From positions 1,302,001-1,366,000 of the forward strand of contig CAWAMM010000002.1 in assembly GCA_963783145.1 (NCBI GenBank): a DNA stretch of 64,000 nt. Direction: 5' to 3'. This DNA is from DATGKG01 sp963783145. Lineage in GTDB: Bacteria > Desulfobacterota > Binatia > Binatales > Binataceae. Shown here piece by piece: positions 32,478 to 42,208 of this stretch. The translations under genes were made by a program, and so were the position numbers. Numbering within the stretch: the stretch's first letter is position 1; the number at the start of each line of letters is the position of its first letter. Below the pieces are notes generated by a model. It worked only from the letters and a program-made list of their open reading frames with translations, was not told the DNA's origin and ran no database searches.

Positions 32478-33914
32478 GTGTCTGAGCTTGCGTATACCAG
32501 CGCGATCGCAATCGCGAGAAAAATTCGGCGCAAAGAGATCTCGAGCCGAGAAGCTTTGGACTATTTCCTGGCCCGCGTCGCGGCGCTGGATAAGCCCATC
32601 AACAGTGTCGTCACTATTGACGCCGAACGCGCGCGCACCGAGGCTGACGCCGCTGATGCCGCATTGGCTCGGGGCGAAGTCCGCGGTCCATTGCACGGCG
32701 TTCCAATCACGATCAAGGATTCCTTTCAGACCGCAGGAATGCGAACCACCTCGGGCGCACCCGAACTATCGGGCTTCATCCCACCAGAGGATGCGTGGCC
32801 GGTCGCGCGCCTGCGGGAAGCCGGCGCGATTATCTTCGGCAAGACCAATCTGCCCATCTACGCCGGCGACTTGCAAAGCTATAACGAAGTCTTCGGGACT
32901 ACGAACAATCCCTACGACCTATCGCGCACCCCAGGTGGATCGTCGGGAGGTTCGGCCGCGGCTCTCGCGTGCGGCTTTACTCCACTGGAACTGGGCAGTG
33001 ATATCGGCGGATCGATCCGACTGCCTTCTCATATGTCCGGGGTAGTCGGGCATAAGCCGAGCTATGGCATTGTGCCTGCTCACGGTCAGATACCAGGGCC
33101 TCCAGGAACGCTCACTCTGGCCGACCTTGCGGTCGCGGGACCGATGGCTCGTAGCGTAGACGATCTCAAGCTCGGCCTCGATATCATGGCTGGGCCCAAT
33201 CGATGGGAGCATCCGGCGTGGCAATTGAAATTGCCGCCAGTGCGTTCGCGCACGCTCAAAGGATATCGCGTAGCCGCATGGCTCGACGATCCGCGTTGCC
33301 GCGTGGAACCGCAAGCACGCGAGCTGCTGGAAAAAGCTGCGCACCACCTGTCCGACGCCGGCGTTCAGGTTGACTACGAAGCACGTCCAGCGTTCACCCT
33401 GGAAAAGGTTGTCGATACGTTCTCCGCCCTTCTACAAGCCGCTCTGGCAGGCGGAGTGAGCAGGGAGAAGCTCGATGACTACGCTGCCACGCCCGGTAAT
33501 ACACCGGCGGCGCACACTCGGCGTTTATTGGCGATGCGACATCGAGACTGGCTGAGTTACAACGAGCGACGCCTTCAAATGCGGAAGCGATGGGAAGAAT
33601 TTTTCTCACAATGGGACGCGATCCTGCTGCCGGTGATGCCTTGTCCGGCTATTCCGCACGATCATTCTGAACCTATGGCCAGCCGCACCGTTTCTGTCGG
33701 CGGAGAACCGCGACCCTATTGGGATCTCACCGCATGGATGGCGCCCGCGGGTGCCTGCTATTTGCCCGTAACCGTAGTTCCGGTGGGTTTGAGCAATGGA
33801 CTCCCAGTCGGCATTCAGATTGTAGGCCCTTATCTCGGCGACCGCACCACGCTGGATATTGCGAAACATCTGCTTACTCTCGTAGGAGGATGTCCACGTC
33901 CAGGCGGTTTTTAA
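32478..33914 (+). CDS. Amidase signature (AS) family hydrolase
   Basis: 478 residues, GTG start with AAGGAG 8 bases upstream. The Ser-cisSer-Lys catalytic triad is present: Lys in HGVPITIKDSFQTAGMRTTS, cis-Ser in TPGGSSGGSAAALACG, nucleophile Ser in GSDIGGSIRLPSHMSGVVGH. Length is normal. AS enzymes hydrolyse amides, including aryl and fatty amides; GatA is excluded because gatB and gatC are absent. It is divergent from the HpaB-type gene and could supply substrate acids to that pathway. Confidence 0.93.
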   Translation: MSELAYTSAIAIARKIRRKEISSREALDYFLARVAALDKPINSVVTIDAERARTEADAADAALARGEVRGPLHGVPITIKDSFQTAGMRTTSGAPELSGFIPPEDAWPVARLREAGAIIFGKTNLPIYAGDLQSYNEVFGTTNNPYDLSRTPGGSSGGSAAALACGFTPLELGSDIGGSIRLPSHMSGVVGHKPSYGIVPAHGQIPGPPGTLTLADLAVAGPMARSVDDLKLGLDIMAGPNRWEHPAWQLKLPPVRSRTLKGYRVAAWLDDPRCRVEPQARELLEKAAHHLSDAGVQVDYEARPAFTLEKVVDTFSALLQAALAGGVSREKLDDYAATPGNTPAAHTRRLLAMRHRDWLSYNERRLQMRKRWEEFFSQWDAILLPVMPCPAIPHDHSEPMASRTVSVGGEPRPYWDLTAWMAPAGACYLPVTVVPVGLSNGLPVGIQIVGPYLGDRTTLDIAKHLLTLVGGCPRPGGF

Positions 33915-34098
33915 ATCGATGGACGATTACTTCGGAAGGCGCTTTGTCAGTGAATTTTGAAGCCCCCAAGGACAAGTATGCCACCAGTTAAGCGACACCC
34001 ATAAAATTTGGTCCGTGACTTTCACTGTCGGGTTTCGAAAGCTATAGTCGTTCACCATACGTGATGCTCGGAACGAGCTATCACCTAAGGAGACGATA

Positions 34099-34443
34099 TT
34101 GGACCTCAATACAATCATCACGGAGTTGAAGACCGAGAGAGATCGCATCGGCCGAGCTATTTCCGCTCTTCTCGATGAGGCTAAGGTGGCGGTGGTCGGG
34201 GCTACAACTCGAAAGACCGCAGCCTCGACGACGCGGCGTGGCAAAGGCCTCACTGCCGCGGGACGAAAGCGCCTATCGGAAGCAATGAAGCGGCGCTGGG
34301 CTGAGCGACGCGGAAAGACTTCTTCCTCTGCCGCTAAAGCCACGGCACCCAAACGAGGTGGCGGGCTCACACCTGCGGGTAGAAAGAAGCTCTCCGAAGC
34401 GATGAAGCGCCGCTGGGCAGAGCGGAAAAAGAAAGCTTCCTAG
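34099..34443 (+). CDS. Small basic protein with duplicated SEAMKRRWAER motif
   Basis: 114 residues, TTG start with AAGGAG at 7-base spacing. The N-terminal ~30 residues form a helix (IITELKTERDRIGRAISALL), possibly a coiled coil. Two copies of GLTxAGRKxLSEAMKRRWAE follow, each of ~22 residues joined by a Ser/Thr/Ala/Lys linker. The motif is highly basic and recurs in small proteins of soil bacteria, including those with AT-hook-like Gly-Arg-Lys. DNA or RNA binding is likely; function is unknown. It stands alone. Confidence 0.75.
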   Translation: MDLNTIITELKTERDRIGRAISALLDEAKVAVVGATTRKTAASTTRRGKGLTAAGRKRLSEAMKRRWAERRGKTSSSAAKATAPKRGGGLTPAGRKKLSEAMKRRWAERKKKAS

Positions 34444-34692
34444 GTTCCTGGCCCTAGGTCGGATGTGGCCCGGTCTGGCGATGCCCGGTCTGGGTGTTTT
34501 TCACGCTGCTGCGGAACAGAACTGCCGTAAGCTCACTATAAGTCCATGACGCCCATGCTGGCTGTTTGCCTCGCCAGCTGGGTCATCGTGGTCAGGGCGG
34601 GCCGCCTTCGTTTCAATTCCAAATGCTTCAGGCATGGAATGGTTGGTGGGAAATCCATCAAGAAACCATCCAAAGGATAAGCCCAGTCGATA

Positions 34693-37215
34693 TTAGGCGC
34701 CTGCCCGATGAACCGATTCTGTCGATGCAATGATCGATGACTTCTCCAAGGTGGCACCCGAAACGGCGCGCCTGCCCAACCACGACCACAGTATCGGCGA
34801 TAGAATGGCGCTCATCAGGAAACACACCAGCAGGACAACTCCCATCCCGAAGCCGACGTAGCCGATGTACAGCGGGACGGGCGCGAGGATCATGCAGCCC
34901 AAAATCAAGGCGCCATTGGAAACCACCAGCGCGCGACGAATGTTTACATACGCGCGGATCAAGGCCTCCTTGAAGTCTCCGAGCATTCGGTATTCCTCGC
35001 GAACGCGGAACAACAGATAGACCTCGGAATCGATGCCGACGCCGCTCGCGATCGCGAGTGCCGCCACGGTGTTAGAGTTCAGTTCGATTCCACAGAGAAC
35101 CATTATTCCGAGGGCAATAACCGACCCCATCGCGAGCGGCACGAGTAGCAGCAGCGCAAGCGAAACAGAGCCAATCGCTGGAATCGCCAACAGCGCGGTT
35201 CCGATCAACCCCAACACCACACTCACAATCAGCCAATATCTGATGTTTCGATTGAAGGCCTGCGCGATACCTACCGCGCCGCCGGCGACGCTTACATTCA
35301 CCGGCAGTCCGGCGAACAGGGCTTCCGCGCGACTGGTGGTGTCCGCCATCAGGTGGCTGACTACTCGAGGATTGGTGGTAGCGACATAGGCGATGACAAC
35401 CGTCGCGCTATAGTCTTCGCTGAAGAGCCAGTCGAATACGCCCGGCTCTTCATTGGACATTCCCATGATCGCTTCGCCCAGTGATTGATGAGTGTCCTGC
35501 ACCACGAAGAACTTCGGATCGTTTCCATTGACGAACTGATGCCGAAGCTTCAATGGGAAAGCGAGATCGCTCACAGTTCCGACGTTGGGCAGCGTGCGCA
35601 GGTATTCGGCCAGCGCATCAATCGCGCGCAGCACGGAAGGCGTCTCCAGAACCTTCTCATGTTCGTGGCTGGCTGCGACCAGCACGATCATCGGATAGAC
35701 GCCGCCGAAGCGCATCGTGATCTCTTTCTCCATCTGGTAGAGGTTGCTGCGATTCCAGGAATGCGTCAGGTAGTTATGGATCGCGAAAGTGTTGTTCTGA
35801 CCCACCGGCGCCTTCGCTACCACCCATCCCAGGCATCCCGTGATAAGGGCGAACGAAACTATCACCGACGCGCCCACGATGCGGTTACTGATCAGTTCGC
35901 GCACGCTGGTGGCCAAAAAGCGATCGAAAGGGCCGTGCTTCTCGATTTTGATCCTCGTGCCAGTGCTCTTTAACTCGGTCAGGGTTATTGAGCTGAGCGC
36001 GGGGATCATCATCAGAAATTCGTCGAGAGTCAGCGACAGGAGACCCAGCGCCGTCACAATCCCGAGCGCGCGCACATTCTCAAACGGAATGAACGCCATG
36101 ACCGCGAACGGAATAACGTCGCAGAGCAGCGACACCAGCATCGGACGAAGCCGCGACACGAAGGTGCTGACGATCGCATCCTCGGCATTTTGCAGGCGCG
36201 GATACTCTTCGAAGAAAAAGCGGCTGAGAAACTGCACCGAGTGACACGCGCCCGCCGCCACTACGATGAACGGAGCCAGCAACGCCGCCGCGGAGAACAG
36301 CGTCGCGCCGAACAACAGTCGATACAGGCCGAAGCCCATCAGCGCGCCCATTATCGCGACCCTCAGTGGCAGCAACACCCCACTTAGAGTTCGGAACCCG
36401 TACCATAGAATGGCCGCGATGGTGATCATGAACGCGGCGAAGGCGAGCCCGACGTAGCGAAGTCCAACGCTGTTGACCCAACCAATCAGAATAGGTGTAC
36501 CCGCGGCCCGGATGGTTATCCCCGGGCGCTCGTACTTCTGAATAATTTTCGAAACCGCGCGATAGATTGCGATCGGCTCGGTGATGTCAACCTGAACGCG
36601 AGCGCCTTTGGGTTGTTCCGCACGGAAACTCGCCATCACTAGCGAGGCCTTGCCGTCTTTAGAAACCAGGACTCCGTTCAGCAGCGGATTATCCCTCGCC
36701 GCCGCTTCGATCACCTTCGCATCGGCGGCAGACTTGGGATACTGCGGCATCAACGGTGTAATCAGCATCGTCGCATCCGCGTCGCTACCGCTCAGGAACG
36801 CATATTTCTCGGAATCGAGCGTGGCCAGCGATCTGACCGTGTAGGGAATGACTCCTTTGACGAGGTAGAGGTCGTGGGTGAGGTGCTTGATGGTGCTGAG
36901 GTTGTCGACGCTGTAGACGCTGCCCTGGTCCGCGACGACCTCGATACTTACCGAATCTCCACCGCCGAAGAGCTGGGTAATCTTGCCGTTGAGCTTCACG
37001 AACGGGTCCGCGGCGGGTGGCCATGCGTTGGGATCGTCATGCAGTTGCATACCGGCAATCGCCCAAAGGCAAAGCGCTGCAACCACGACCTGGAACGATA
37101 GCCCGGCGGCCTTATGGCGCATGAAGAAGCGGGCCAGCCGAGCCAGTCGAAGGTCGATGCCTCGATAGCCGAGCCGGTCGCTGCTACGTCGATCGCTTCT
37201 ATCAACCATCTTCAC
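34693..37215 (-). CDS. RND-superfamily transporter, MMPL/HpnN-like
   Basis: 840 residues, GTG start with AGGA 7 bases upstream (ATG two codons later also possible). Two repeats of one helix, a large periplasmic loop and five helices, as in all RND proteins: first loop from ADPFVKLNGKITQLFGGGDS, second from PVGQNNTFAIHNYLTHSW. The second helix bundle carries AIASGVGIDSEVYLLFRVRE, in the position of the proton-relay helix. Similar proteins move lipids, hopanoids or hydrophobic solutes (HpnN, MmpL). It is third in a minus-strand series after DUF1302 and DUF1329 genes, supporting transport of hydrophobic material. Confidence 0.88.
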   Translation of the reverse strand: MKMVDRSDRRSSDRLGYRGIDLRLARLARFFMRHKAAGLSFQVVVAALCLWAIAGMQLHDDPNAWPPAADPFVKLNGKITQLFGGGDSVSIEVVADQGSVYSVDNLSTIKHLTHDLYLVKGVIPYTVRSLATLDSEKYAFLSGSDADATMLITPLMPQYPKSAADAKVIEAAARDNPLLNGVLVSKDGKASLVMASFRAEQPKGARVQVDITEPIAIYRAVSKIIQKYERPGITIRAAGTPILIGWVNSVGLRYVGLAFAAFMITIAAILWYGFRTLSGVLLPLRVAIMGALMGFGLYRLLFGATLFSAAALLAPFIVVAAGACHSVQFLSRFFFEEYPRLQNAEDAIVSTFVSRLRPMLVSLLCDVIPFAVMAFIPFENVRALGIVTALGLLSLTLDEFLMMIPALSSITLTELKSTGTRIKIEKHGPFDRFLATSVRELISNRIVGASVIVSFALITGCLGWVVAKAPVGQNNTFAIHNYLTHSWNRSNLYQMEKEITMRFGGVYPMIVLVAASHEHEKVLETPSVLRAIDALAEYLRTLPNVGTVSDLAFPLKLRHQFVNGNDPKFFVVQDTHQSLGEAIMGMSNEEPGVFDWLFSEDYSATVVIAYVATTNPRVVSHLMADTTSRAEALFAGLPVNVSVAGGAVGIAQAFNRNIRYWLIVSVVLGLIGTALLAIPAIGSVSLALLLLVPLAMGSVIALGIMVLCGIELNSNTVAALAIASGVGIDSEVYLLFRVREEYRMLGDFKEALIRAYVNIRRALVVSNGALILGCMILAPVPLYIGYVGFGMGVVLLVCFLMSAILSPILWSWLGRRAVSGATLEKSSIIASTESVHRAGA

Positions 37216-37275
37216 CGATCTGTCCTGGTCCGATCTCGGTCGCGCCGATTCTTTGCCGAACGAGCGCCCGGGTGA

Positions 37276-38502
37276 TTATCGCAACAGCTCGCGCAAAGTT
37301 TTGGGTTCGCGGTACAAGGTGTTGTCGCTGAAGATCGCGCGCGGCAGATCGGCATTGAAACCGCCGTCGGTCACGAACGCATCGGAGGTAAAACCGGTAT
37401 CGAAATCCTGCACGCTCATGATGCCCCAGGATTGGTACCAGTCCGGCGCGGGCGGGCCATCGGGCGTGCCCAGGTGAAGTCTGGTTCCGGTCATCATGGA
37501 TTTTTCGCTGCTCCTGATGAGCTTTCCGTTGTCATCAAAAGCATCGTCGTAGAAATAGTTCATTTCCTGGAGGCCGCATTTGTAGCGCCGCTTCGCATAC
37601 CACCAGCTAACCCCGGGTTTGGGAGTGATTTCGATGATCACGGCGACATCGCCGGCTCCGTCTACCCGCTTCACGTCGGGCAAGTAGTCAGGACGATATT
37701 GCGGCTTACCCGGATCCGGGTTGAACAACTCGAACCCAACGACCTTATAATCGAGCTCCGGCAACGCCTGGGTGTGCGACACGTCTTCGTAGCGATTGAT
37801 CAGCCCGGGGAAGTACTGGCTGGAAACCGCGCCGGCCAACCTGCGGACTTTGCGAACCGAAGGCAAATACAAAGTGTCCTGGGGTGCGAGCGTCGGATCA
37901 ACGAACGTGGTGGTAACGCCGCCCTCGCCCTTGACCTCATCGGGCGAGACGTAGGTCCAGATATATTTTCGCAGCACCTTCTCTTGATCGGATGAGGAAA
38001 TATACTCGTAGCCTTTTTTCATCGACATGTCGGAATACGCTTCCACCATCGCCGTCTCGCCGCGCACCGAGCCGTCGGGACGATAGATACGGATGACCAA
38101 ACTGTCCCAATAGTTCTTCGCGTAGGGCGCGTATTCGTTTTCCGCGTAGCATCGATTGACCAGGTCGGCGCCGGTAAGACTCGAACGCTGATCGATTGGA
38201 ACCTCCCATGGCGCTGGCAGGCCGGGTTGCGTCCACTGCGCATAATAGGCGGGCCCGGTAACGCGATACCGATCTTCCATCCACGGCTTGGGCGTCCAGG
38301 TCATCGATTGATCGCCCCATTTGACGAGGTAGGTGCCGGGCGCCTTGCCGGAGGTGATACTGTAAGGTTTCCCCGCAATCATCCTAGGAGGCGCGATATC
38401 GCCATTGGTCACTGGGGCGGGCACCTGGGCCTTCACTTGAGGGACCCCGGCGACCACCATAAGGGCGATCCCGAGGACTTTGAGATATTGCGTGGCTAGC
38501 AT
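37276..38502 (-). CDS. DUF1329 outer-membrane-associated protein
   Basis: 408 residues from ATG 38502 (other starts at 38520 and TTG 38529). Signal peptide MLATQYLKVLGIALMVVAGV then PQVKA. The DUF1329 (LolB-like beta-clam) body has MIAGKPYSITSGKAPGTYLV, TYVSPDEVKGEGGVTTTFVD, LYLPSVRKVRRLAG and NYFYDDAFDDNGKLIRSSEK. DUF1329 proteins regularly accompany DUF1302 proteins and RND transporters in aromatic, steroid and ester-using bacteria. It most likely shuttles a hydrophobic molecule through the periplasm. It lies 42 bp after DUF1302 and 60 bp before the RND gene in one operon. Confidence 0.9.
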   Translation of the reverse strand: MLATQYLKVLGIALMVVAGVPQVKAQVPAPVTNGDIAPPRMIAGKPYSITSGKAPGTYLVKWGDQSMTWTPKPWMEDRYRVTGPAYYAQWTQPGLPAPWEVPIDQRSSLTGADLVNRCYAENEYAPYAKNYWDSLVIRIYRPDGSVRGETAMVEAYSDMSMKKGYEYISSSDQEKVLRKYIWTYVSPDEVKGEGGVTTTFVDPTLAPQDTLYLPSVRKVRRLAGAVSSQYFPGLINRYEDVSHTQALPELDYKVVGFELFNPDPGKPQYRPDYLPDVKRVDGAGDVAVIIEITPKPGVSWWYAKRRYKCGLQEMNYFYDDAFDDNGKLIRSSEKSMMTGTRLHLGTPDGPPAPDWYQSWGIMSVQDFDTGFTSDAFVTDGGFNADLPRAIFSDNTLYREPKTLRELLR

Positions 38503-38544
38503 CTTGCCTGTTCCTTCCATCCAGTCCAAAGCTTCACGAGTTAT

Positions 38545-40158
38545 CTAAAAAAGGACCCGCGAAATATTGAAGTAAACGTCCGACGCGTTCGTGTACTGGC
38601 CGTATGGCGTCTGCTTGCTGCCTGCGAAAATATTGAACCCGAGCGCCACCTTGGTCTGATCATTAATGGTGTAGGCCACCTGGGGTTGTATCCACCAGTC
38701 ATGGAACTGGAGTTCGTACAAAGTAAAGAATGAGGTGTCGATGTAATCGCCGGCGCGCCAGGTTTTGTCCAGATACATCGTAAGCAAGCTATAGTAGGCG
38801 CCGCGCATTCCCGCCTCGCTGCCGAAAAAGCCCAGGCCCTCGAACTCATGCTGATCCGCTCCGCAGGTAGGGCAGTGGATCTTGTTGACCACCTCGTCGT
38901 GCCAATATTGAAAACTCGCGAAAATTGGACGCTCCAGTTGCTGCGTCAAGAGGTACTTGTCCACGCCCAGCAAGAGACCCCAGTGGTCGGTATTGACCGG
39001 ATTGCCAACGATGCCTTCGTAGTACCGGTCCCCAACGGTCAAAGCGGTCTCACCACGGATGACGGTGCCGTCCAGCGGAGCGGGCACATCCTGCAACTCG
39101 TAATCGAAGGAAGCTCCCGCGATATGAACCCGTCTGGGTTGTTCATTGACCGAGGTCGCGGTGGCGAAGTCTCCGGTATTCGGAAACTGGATCATGTAGG
39201 CCGTCCACCCGTAGACATAGTTGAGCGTGTAATGAACATTGGCGAGTTCATCGCTCCAGCGCGTAGCATAGATGCCGTTGCTGGGCGCCGCCGACGGCTG
39301 ATGGTAATCGACCGGAGTCTTGACCCCGAATTGGCCATTTTCGTTGTTATTGAAGAGGGCCACTACGTTAGGTGTGAAGTCCTGATAGCCGCCCTGGTAA
39401 GGGAGACCGCCTTTAATCGGCAACCCCGGATAGTAGTAGGGAAGATATTTGGGCTCGTAGACGAACTGGATAGTGCCCGTCGAACTTATCTGGTAGTTCG
39501 CGTTGAGGGCCCAGGTCGGAATCTTATTGTACTGCTCATCGAAATTGGTCGGATTGCTCAAGTTGAAGGGATTGAGGATGTCGAGCATGTAGACGCCATC
39601 GGATTTGCCCCATGAAATGATCTGCCGGCCCACTCGGATGAAGAAATTTTTCGGCAGAATATCGACATAGTACTCACGCAGCAGCGGATCATACTGGTCA
39701 TCCATGCTGCCATTGAGATTTTGCTGCCAGTCCTCCGCCAAATAAGTTCGATACTGCCCCTGTCCCCATCCGGTCATATCGTAGGCGGTGTCATAGAAAG
39801 GCCTGACTCTAAGGTTGAACTCGAGCGGTACGCCCAGGGTGTATTTTTCCGGGTCGGGCGCGTAGTGCATATACAGTCGGAACTCGTTGCGCTGGCGCAT
39901 CACACCGTCGGCGTGCTTGGTAAAGAACTTCCCGGTTTCCGTCCGAAAGAGAGTCCGATCGACCTGTGGAAGGCGCACGTAATCTTCGGTGTAATAACTG
40001 AGACAGGCCTGAAATCCATTGGTCTCTTCACACGCAAAAGAAGGTGAGTCGGCCAGCAAAAGGATAATCAACAAAGGCAACCATAGGACGAGTCCCGACC
40101 GGCCGGCCCGCGGATAGAATGGCACCGTCCCGGGGAACGGACCTGATGTTTGCCGCAA
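38545..40158 (-). CDS. DUF1302 outer-membrane beta-barrel protein
   Basis: 537 residues from a TTG at 40158, preceded by a perfect AGGAGG 6 bases upstream; the frame is open for 55 more codons but nothing supports them. Signal peptide core GLVLWLPLLIILLLADSPSF before AC. The mature part is rich in alternating aromatic strands (NEFRLYMHYAPDPEKY, KNFFIRVGRQIISWGKSDGV, LDILNPFNLSNPTNFDE), typical of DUF1302. These barrels are probable channels or receptors for hydrophobic substrates. It is first in the operon with DUF1329 and RND genes. Confidence 0.9.
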   Translation of the reverse strand: MRQTSGPFPGTVPFYPRAGRSGLVLWLPLLIILLLADSPSFACEETNGFQACLSYYTEDYVRLPQVDRTLFRTETGKFFTKHADGVMRQRNEFRLYMHYAPDPEKYTLGVPLEFNLRVRPFYDTAYDMTGWGQGQYRTYLAEDWQQNLNGSMDDQYDPLLREYYVDILPKNFFIRVGRQIISWGKSDGVYMLDILNPFNLSNPTNFDEQYNKIPTWALNANYQISSTGTIQFVYEPKYLPYYYPGLPIKGGLPYQGGYQDFTPNVVALFNNNENGQFGVKTPVDYHQPSAAPSNGIYATRWSDELANVHYTLNYVYGWTAYMIQFPNTGDFATATSVNEQPRRVHIAGASFDYELQDVPAPLDGTVIRGETALTVGDRYYEGIVGNPVNTDHWGLLLGVDKYLLTQQLERPIFASFQYWHDEVVNKIHCPTCGADQHEFEGLGFFGSEAGMRGAYYSLLTMYLDKTWRAGDYIDTSFFTLYELQFHDWWIQPQVAYTINDQTKVALGFNIFAGSKQTPYGQYTNASDVYFNISRVLF

Positions 40159-40664
40159 GGGTTCCCTCCTTAGCTTTTGACCGCTTTCCCCCAAAACCAA
40201 TTTTCCGGCCCTGCTGAGGGCGACGGCTGTGGATGCTAGGAATTTTGCAACTACGTCGGTGGCGGCCACCAAGGCGTCGCTCCCCTTCGGACTGCAATAA
40301 CTGGGCCGACTTAATGGTCCCATGCATCAGGCCGGGATGGTCCAATGGAACACTCTTGGACAACCGCGCCGATCGCAAGATATCCTTAAAATCTATCGAT
40401 AATTCGTTGCTTATCTCGCGAAACGTCCAGCGTTCGGCGCCGTCCCTGGGTTCTGAACGCCACCGCATCGTATATGATCGCGCAACTGCCCGGCCACATA
40501 GTGACGCGCAGCTTTTTGTCGAAGCGCCGCACCTGCGTGAGGTATCAAATGGTCGGGATTTTATTCGACGACGCCGGCCCGCCTATCGAGATCTCAGTTT
40601 GGCATTGAGCGGCATCATTTAGCGCGCGATAGATCTCGGCTAGCCGACGGGCGTCGTTAGCCCG
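40159..40664. other. 506-bp intergenic region upstream of the DUF1302 operon
   Basis: No convincing coding region on either strand; frames here lack family likeness, ribosome sites and normal composition. It is AT-richer around 40380-40420 (cttaaaatctatcgataatt), a plausible place for the operon promoter, but no clear boxes can be assigned. Confidence 0.5.
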
Positions 40665-40895
40665 CTAGCCAATCGCAGCTCTGATGCCAGCCCGCCCCAG
40701 GATCTCTAGTGCTTCCGTCGCGTCGCCCTCAAACCGCAATACGATCACGCCGGTTACGACGCCGTCGCTCTCAATCGTTCCGCCCCCGTCGGTTTTAACG
40801 TAGGCCGCGCTCAATGCCTCAAGTGCTTTACGGACCTCATCGCTCGCGAGATGAACCTCAGCCGGCCCCCAAGCCGGCTGTAGCACAATCCTCAT
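40665..40895 (-). CDS. Hypothetical ~76-residue protein
   Basis: 76 residues from ATG 40895 with GAGGGG 5 bases upstream, which decides it over a start 54 bp earlier. The pattern of short strands and two helices (MRIVLQPAWGPAEVHLASDE ... GVIVLRFEGDATEALEILGR) suggests a small ferredoxin-like alpha/beta fold, possibly a regulatory domain. No family is recognised. It stands alone between two intergenic stretches. Confidence 0.6.
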   Translation of the reverse strand: MRIVLQPAWGPAEVHLASDEVRKALEALSAAYVKTDGGGTIESDGVVTGVIVLRFEGDATEALEILGRAGIRAAIG

Positions 40896-41005
40896 CGTAC
40901 CCCTCACCGCCGTGGCGTTTCGAACTATAGATATTCTATAGCGCGCCACCAGCGGTGAGCGGGGAACTCAGCCGAAAGCTATTCGGTTGGTCAGAATTGC
41001 GACAC

Positions 41006-42163
41006 TCAGGTGCGATGCTCGACGCTCGCCGACTCCGACGCTGTTCGATCGCGGAAGTGCGGGATGACATATTTCCCGAACAGGTCGATCGAGTGCATGG
41101 TCTTCTCATGCGGAATCGACCAGAACTGCATCATCGCGAGGAACTGATCGAGCTGCGCTTCCTTCTGAATGCGCTCGAGCTGCTTGATCGCAGTATCGGG
41201 ACTGCCGCAGATGCACATCCCATGATCGATGAGGGTGTCGAGCGTAACCTTGCTCGGATCGAGTCCTTCGTATTGTTTCGGCAATTCGGAAACCGCGCCG
41301 GCTGGAGGATCAACCGGATCGACACCGGTCTGTTTCGCTTCCAGCACGGGCGCGTTTACCCGCAACGTCGTGCCGACGTATGACATAAATGCGCGCTCGG
41401 CTTCGGCTCGGGCCTGCTTGTCGGTATCAGCTATATGCGTCATCGAAAACGCGCCCGCCCGATTGTTCGCGAACGCGCCGTGAGGCTTTGCGGTCTTGAT
41501 TGCGTTTCGATACGCGCGCACCCGAGCCCCGAGGCGCTCGGGCGACACCAGCAGCGTGAACGATAACAGCCCGAGGCCCAGCTTCCCCGCCAGCTCATGC
41601 GTATCCTCGCTGGTGCATGCGACCCATAGGGGAGGATGCGGCTTCTGAATCGGCATCGGCACCACGGTGCGTTGCGGAATGTCGAAGTACTTGCCCTTGT
41701 ATGAGAACGTCCCGTCCTTGCTCTTCCAGATGGTGGTGATGATGTCGAGGGCTTCTTCCCATCGCGCACGGGTTTCCTTGTAGGGAATCCCGAAGCCGCC
41801 TAGCTCGACTTGCGTGATCGAGCGGCCGGTGCCCACCTCGGCACGTCCGTTGCTCAGGATGTCCAGCGTGGCGACGCGCTCGGCGATCCGTATCGGATGG
41901 TTGTATGGAAACGGCAACAGCACCACCGCATGGCCGATGCGAATCTTACTGGTGCGCTGCGAAATCGCGCCGTATAGAACTTCGGGCGCCGAGCTATGCG
42001 CGAAGCCGACCTGGAAATGATGCTCAACCGTCCAGAAGTTGGTAAATCCTACTTCCTCGGCCCGCACCACCTGCGCCATCACATCGTGAAAGGCCTGATA
42101 CTCGCGCTCGCGATGTTTGAGCGGACTGTCGACTTGGATCTCATAAAAGATTCCGAAGTCCAT
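41006..42163 (-). CDS. LLM-class flavin-dependent oxidoreductase
   Basis: 385 residues, ATG 42163 with GAGGA 6-7 bases upstream. Luciferase-like (beta/alpha)8 monooxygenase: AEEVGFTNFWTVEHHFQVGF, ISQRTSKIRIGHAVVLLPFP, RIAERVATLDILSNGRAEVG, and CICGSPDTAIKQLERI near the end. Bacterial members use FMN or F420 and often oxidise or desulfonate organic substrates. The EHHF phrase is typical of the bacterial luciferase-like branch (FMN users). A 45-bp gap follows the VOC gene, same strand, so they may be co-transcribed. Confidence 0.9.
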   Translation of the reverse strand: MDFGIFYEIQVDSPLKHREREYQAFHDVMAQVVRAEEVGFTNFWTVEHHFQVGFAHSSAPEVLYGAISQRTSKIRIGHAVVLLPFPYNHPIRIAERVATLDILSNGRAEVGTGRSITQVELGGFGIPYKETRARWEEALDIITTIWKSKDGTFSYKGKYFDIPQRTVVPMPIQKPHPPLWVACTSEDTHELAGKLGLGLLSFTLLVSPERLGARVRAYRNAIKTAKPHGAFANNRAGAFSMTHIADTDKQARAEAERAFMSYVGTTLRVNAPVLEAKQTGVDPVDPPAGAVSELPKQYEGLDPSKVTLDTLIDHGMCICGSPDTAIKQLERIQKEAQLDQFLAMMQFWSIPHEKTMHSIDLFGKYVIPHFRDRTASESASVEHRT

Positions 42164-42208
42164 CACATTTCCTCATCCTGGTGGCACGCGCTTTAGCCTG
42201 TGCGGCAT

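Noticed and set aside
34470..34510. A terminator after the duplicated-motif protein (CCCGGTCTGG twice, then TTTTT)
   Set aside because: The two copies are direct repeats, not inverted, so no stable stem forms.
40233..40622. A 129-codon plus-strand frame in the 506-bp gap
   Set aside because: Arg-rich shadow-type composition, no Shine-Dalgarno and no domain likeness.
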